The notes beneath the pieces were generated by a model. It saw only the letters and a list, made by a program, of their open reading frames with translations. It had not been told where the DNA came from and made no database searches. DNA of 64,000 nucleotides from the NCBI RefSeq assembly GCF_001447195.1, contig NZ_LFRI01000144.1, positions 62,001-126,000 of the forward strand. The letters run 5' to 3'. The DNA is from Aquabacterium parvum (GTDB taxonomy: Bacteria > Pseudomonadota > Gammaproteobacteria > Burkholderiales > Burkholderiaceae_C). Of the stretch, positions 62,266-64,000 are shown piece after piece; within the stretch, counting starts at the first letter, position 1; each line of letters begins with the position of its first letter. Both the position numbers and the translations under genes were made by a program.

Positions 62266-62348
62266 GGTCAGCAGGGGCACGAGGCCGGGAGGATGTCGGG
62301 CGGACTGTCTCAGTCGTGGCCCCCGCTGACAAACGATGATTCCTGCTG

Positions 62349-62373
62349 GACGGTTAAGTGGGACTTAACCGTC
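62349..62373. repeat. Perfect 11-bp inverted repeat over the lysR stop codon
   Basis: GACGGTTAAGT / ACTTAACCGTC (62349-62359 and 62363-62373) with a GGG spacer. The lysR TAA (62365-62367) lies inside the right arm. No T-run follows on either strand. It may be an operator or an mRNA hairpin between lysR and the DUF2306 gene. Confidence 0.75.
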
Positions 62374-63261
62374 GTCACCCACCTCGGCGCGGATCCAGTC
62401 AAAGGCCTGTGCCAACAGCGCTTCCTTGCCGCCATGGACACGTGAGACGAACCAGGCTGGATCAGGCAATGCAACAGGCGGCACCACGCACACCAGCTTG
62501 TCTGGCTGGATCAGGCGGGCCTGCACTTTCGCGGACGCAGGCAGCAGGCACAGCGCCAGTCCCAGGCCTTGTTCGGCCGCCTTGAGCGCTGACAGGTCGG
62601 AGTCCAGCACCAGGTCGGCCCGCCGGGGCAGCTCGTCGCGGCCCAGGAAGTGGGCGGCAGCGCGCCAGTCCAGGGGGGCTTCGCGGGGGTGGATCAGGGT
62701 GTGGCGGGCGAGGTCGTCGATGCCGTGAACGGGCTGGCGGGCCAGCAACTGTGGCGAGGCCACGATGGCGGCCACGCAGCGGCACAGCGGCTGCGCTTGC
62801 AGACCTGGCCAGGGCCCTTTGCCGACGCGGATGGCGGCGTCGATGGGCTCACGCTCGAAATCGACGAAGTCCATGCGCGCATCCAGGCGGATGCTGACGT
62901 CGGGGTGCTGGGCCTGGAACGCCGCCAGCCTGGGGATCAGCAGCTCCTGCGCCACCAGCGGGGTCATGCTCAGGCGCAGCACAGGGCGCGTGTGGTGGTG
63001 CAGGAGGTCGGCGTGCCCTTGCCGGTACTGCTGCAGCATGCGCGAGACCAGCTCGGCGAACTGCCGTCCGGCGTCGGTCAGCTCCACCCGGCGGGTCAGG
63101 CGAAGGAACAGCGGCAGGCCCAGGTGCGATTCCAGCTGTCGGATCTGCTGGCTGACGGCGGCGGTGGTGACGTGCAGCTCGGCGGCGGCCTTGCTGAAAC
63201 TCAGCAGGCGGGACGCGGCTTCGAAGGCCGGGAGCAACTGGAGTGGGGGTGGGCGCTGCAT
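62365..63261 (-). CDS. LysR family transcriptional regulator, GcvA-like
   Basis: 298 residues. N-terminal helix-turn-helix (LQLLPAFEAASRLLSFSKAAAELHVTTAAVSQQIRQLESHLGLPLF, in the protein residues 7-51) and a LysR substrate domain with DFEREPIDAAIRVGKGPWPGLQ, typical of the GcvA branch. It probably controls the DUF2306-hydrolase pair downstream and possibly the divergent acyltransferase 62 bases away. The inducer is unknown. Confidence 0.92.
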   Translation of the reverse strand: MQRPPPLQLLPAFEAASRLLSFSKAAAELHVTTAAVSQQIRQLESHLGLPLFLRLTRRVELTDAGRQFAELVSRMLQQYRQGHADLLHHHTRPVLRLSMTPLVAQELLIPRLAAFQAQHPDVSIRLDARMDFVDFEREPIDAAIRVGKGPWPGLQAQPLCRCVAAIVASPQLLARQPVHGIDDLARHTLIHPREAPLDWRAAAHFLGRDELPRRADLVLDSDLSALKAAEQGLGLALCLLPASAKVQARLIQPDKLVCVVPPVALPDPAWFVSRVHGGKEALLAQAFDWIRAEVGDDG

Positions 63262-63309
63262 GGTGTCAAGGTGGTGGGCGCGAGTCTAAGCGCCCCTCGT
63301 GGAATCGGG

Positions 63310-63315
63310 GACAAT
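63310..63315 (+). promoter_or_regulatory. Possible -10 element of the hexapeptide acyltransferase gene
   Basis: GACAAT ends eight bases before the ATG at 63324. No -35 is recognised. Confidence 0.3.
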
Positions 63316-63323
63316 GCGGGGCC

Positions 63324-63986
63324 ATGTCTGCCCTGATCCAGAAACTCAAACGCCCCCTGGTGCGCGCCGCTGCGGCGTTCACCGGGCCGCGCATGGTGTA
63401 CGGCTGGGGCAACCCCGATGGCAGCTGGTGCGCCAGCACCCGTGTGAGCACCCACACCTGCCTGGAAGGCCTCGAAGGGCTGGTGTTGCAAGACCACGTG
63501 TTCGTGGGCCACTTCAACCGGCTCGATGGCTCCAACGGCCTGCTCATCGAAGAAGGTGTGCAGGTCACCAATTACGTGTCCATCCTCAGCCACTCCAGCC
63601 ACCGCTCGGTGCGGGTCATGGGGCGGCGCTACCTGGGTGAGCCGCAGCCGGTGGGCTACATCCGCAAGGCCACGCGCATCGGGGCCTACAGCTTCATCGG
63701 CCCGCACAGCGTGGTCGCGCCCGGTGCCCAGATCGGCAAGGGCGTGATCGTGCAGGCCTACAGCTTCGTCTCCGGCGTGGTGCCCGATTTCGCCATCGTG
63801 GGCCCCGAGGCCCACGGCAAGCCGGCGGTGGTGCTGGGTGACAGCCGGGAGCTCGATCGTGCCCTGCTGCAGCGTCACCCCGAGCTGCACGCCATCTACG
63901 CCCAGTGGGCCGGCAAGGATCACCTGCGCCGCGCGCTCGACGGCCAGGTGGCGCCGGGCGACGAGAACCGTTCCGTCTCCGCATGA
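63324..63986 (+). CDS. Left-handed beta-helix (hexapeptide) acyltransferase
   Basis: 220 residues from the ATG at 63324. Repeated hexapeptide pattern of the LbH fold (IGAYSFIGPHSVVAPGAQIGKGVIVQAYSFVSGVVPDFAIVGPEAHGKPAVVLGD, from about residue 128), with the VTNYVSILSHSSH segment carrying the likely catalytic His. It is similar to sugar O-acetyltransferases, but the sugar is unknown. Divergent from lysR. Its stop overlaps the start of the next gene (ATGA). Confidence 0.85.
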   Translation: MSALIQKLKRPLVRAAAAFTGPRMVYGWGNPDGSWCASTRVSTHTCLEGLEGLVLQDHVFVGHFNRLDGSNGLLIEEGVQVTNYVSILSHSSHRSVRVMGRRYLGEPQPVGYIRKATRIGAYSFIGPHSVVAPGAQIGKGVIVQAYSFVSGVVPDFAIVGPEAHGKPAVVLGDSRELDRALLQRHPELHAIYAQWAGKDHLRRALDGQVAPGDENRSVSA

Positions 63987-64000
63987 ACAACTGCCCGACC
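63983..64000 (+). CDS. Start of a following gene, truncated by the window end
   Basis: An ATG overlaps the acyltransferase stop (ATGA) and reads MNNCPT to the end of the window. The overlap suggests a coupled next gene; too little is visible to say more. Confidence 0.4.

Overview
The window comes from a GC-rich betaproteobacterium of the order Burkholderiales. The spc/alpha ribosomal order, the aroQ-accB-accC-prmA run, purU, an NDUFS6-type zinc finger protein and a PEP-CTERM protein together suggest the Comamonadaceae / Aquabacterium / Leptothrix neighbourhood. This is inferred from gene content and order; no database was searched. It looks like ordinary chromosome: no integrase, transposase, phage block, rRNA or CRISPR array is seen. 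No stretch above 300 bases lacks a gene; the largest gaps are rpsK-rpsD (266), the RiPP precursor to the HDOD gene (235), 43897-44128 (232) and 9040-9268 (229).

Layout. 1-5.9 kb: end of the spc operon and the alpha operon (rpsE', rpmD, rplO, secY, rpmJ, rpsM, rpsK, rpsD, rpoA, rplQ). 6.0-6.3 kb: two identical initiator tRNAs. 6.4-12.9 kb: PEP-CTERM protein, nemR-nemA, a Pta-like fusion protein with acetate kinase, and ilvE. 13-18.4 kb: zinc finger protein, an ECF sigma / anti-sigma / DUF3455 group, purU, a SnoaL-like protein and a YheT-type hydrolase. 18.5-24.5 kb: a c-type cytochrome, tRNA-Arg, and a tightly overlapped operon of a substrate-binding protein, a hybrid histidine kinase and a TonB-dependent receptor. 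24.6-26.3 kb: a four-gene RiPP metallophore locus (Cys-rich precursor, MNIO/DUF692 enzyme, short DUF2063 partner, DoxX). 26.6-35.4 kb: HDOD-GAF protein, trmL, gpsA and secB, then a block (EIIC-EAL fusion, DUF1304, TetR) that separates secB from grxC, then rhodanese and gpmA.

35.5-43.9 kb is one long minus-strand housekeeping series (unknown protein, TlpA thioredoxin, aroQ, accB, accC, prmA, DUF3426, PfkB kinase, exo/endonuclease-phosphatase). 44.1-49.2 kb: a secreted pectinacetylesterase-like hydrolase with an anchored helper-like protein, a molybdopterin oxidoreductase and a DUF2798 protein. 49.2-53.8 kb: an envelope-stress-type cluster (DUF1328, DUF883-like, two small membrane proteins, CHASE3 kinase, LuxR regulator, stand-alone receiver, BON lipoprotein) that shares a 19-bp near-palindrome. 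53.9-64 kb: acyltransferase, lysS, two atypical SDR proteins, a flippase-like protein, hydrolase/DUF2306/LysR, and a hexapeptide acyltransferase.

Most interesting points: the RiPP metallophore locus with its C-x-K-K repeat precursor and very short DUF2063 partner; the shared palindrome next to the kinase/regulator cluster; the receptor-kinase-binding protein operon; the EIIC-EAL fusion; and in-frame tandem repeats in an SDR cofactor loop.
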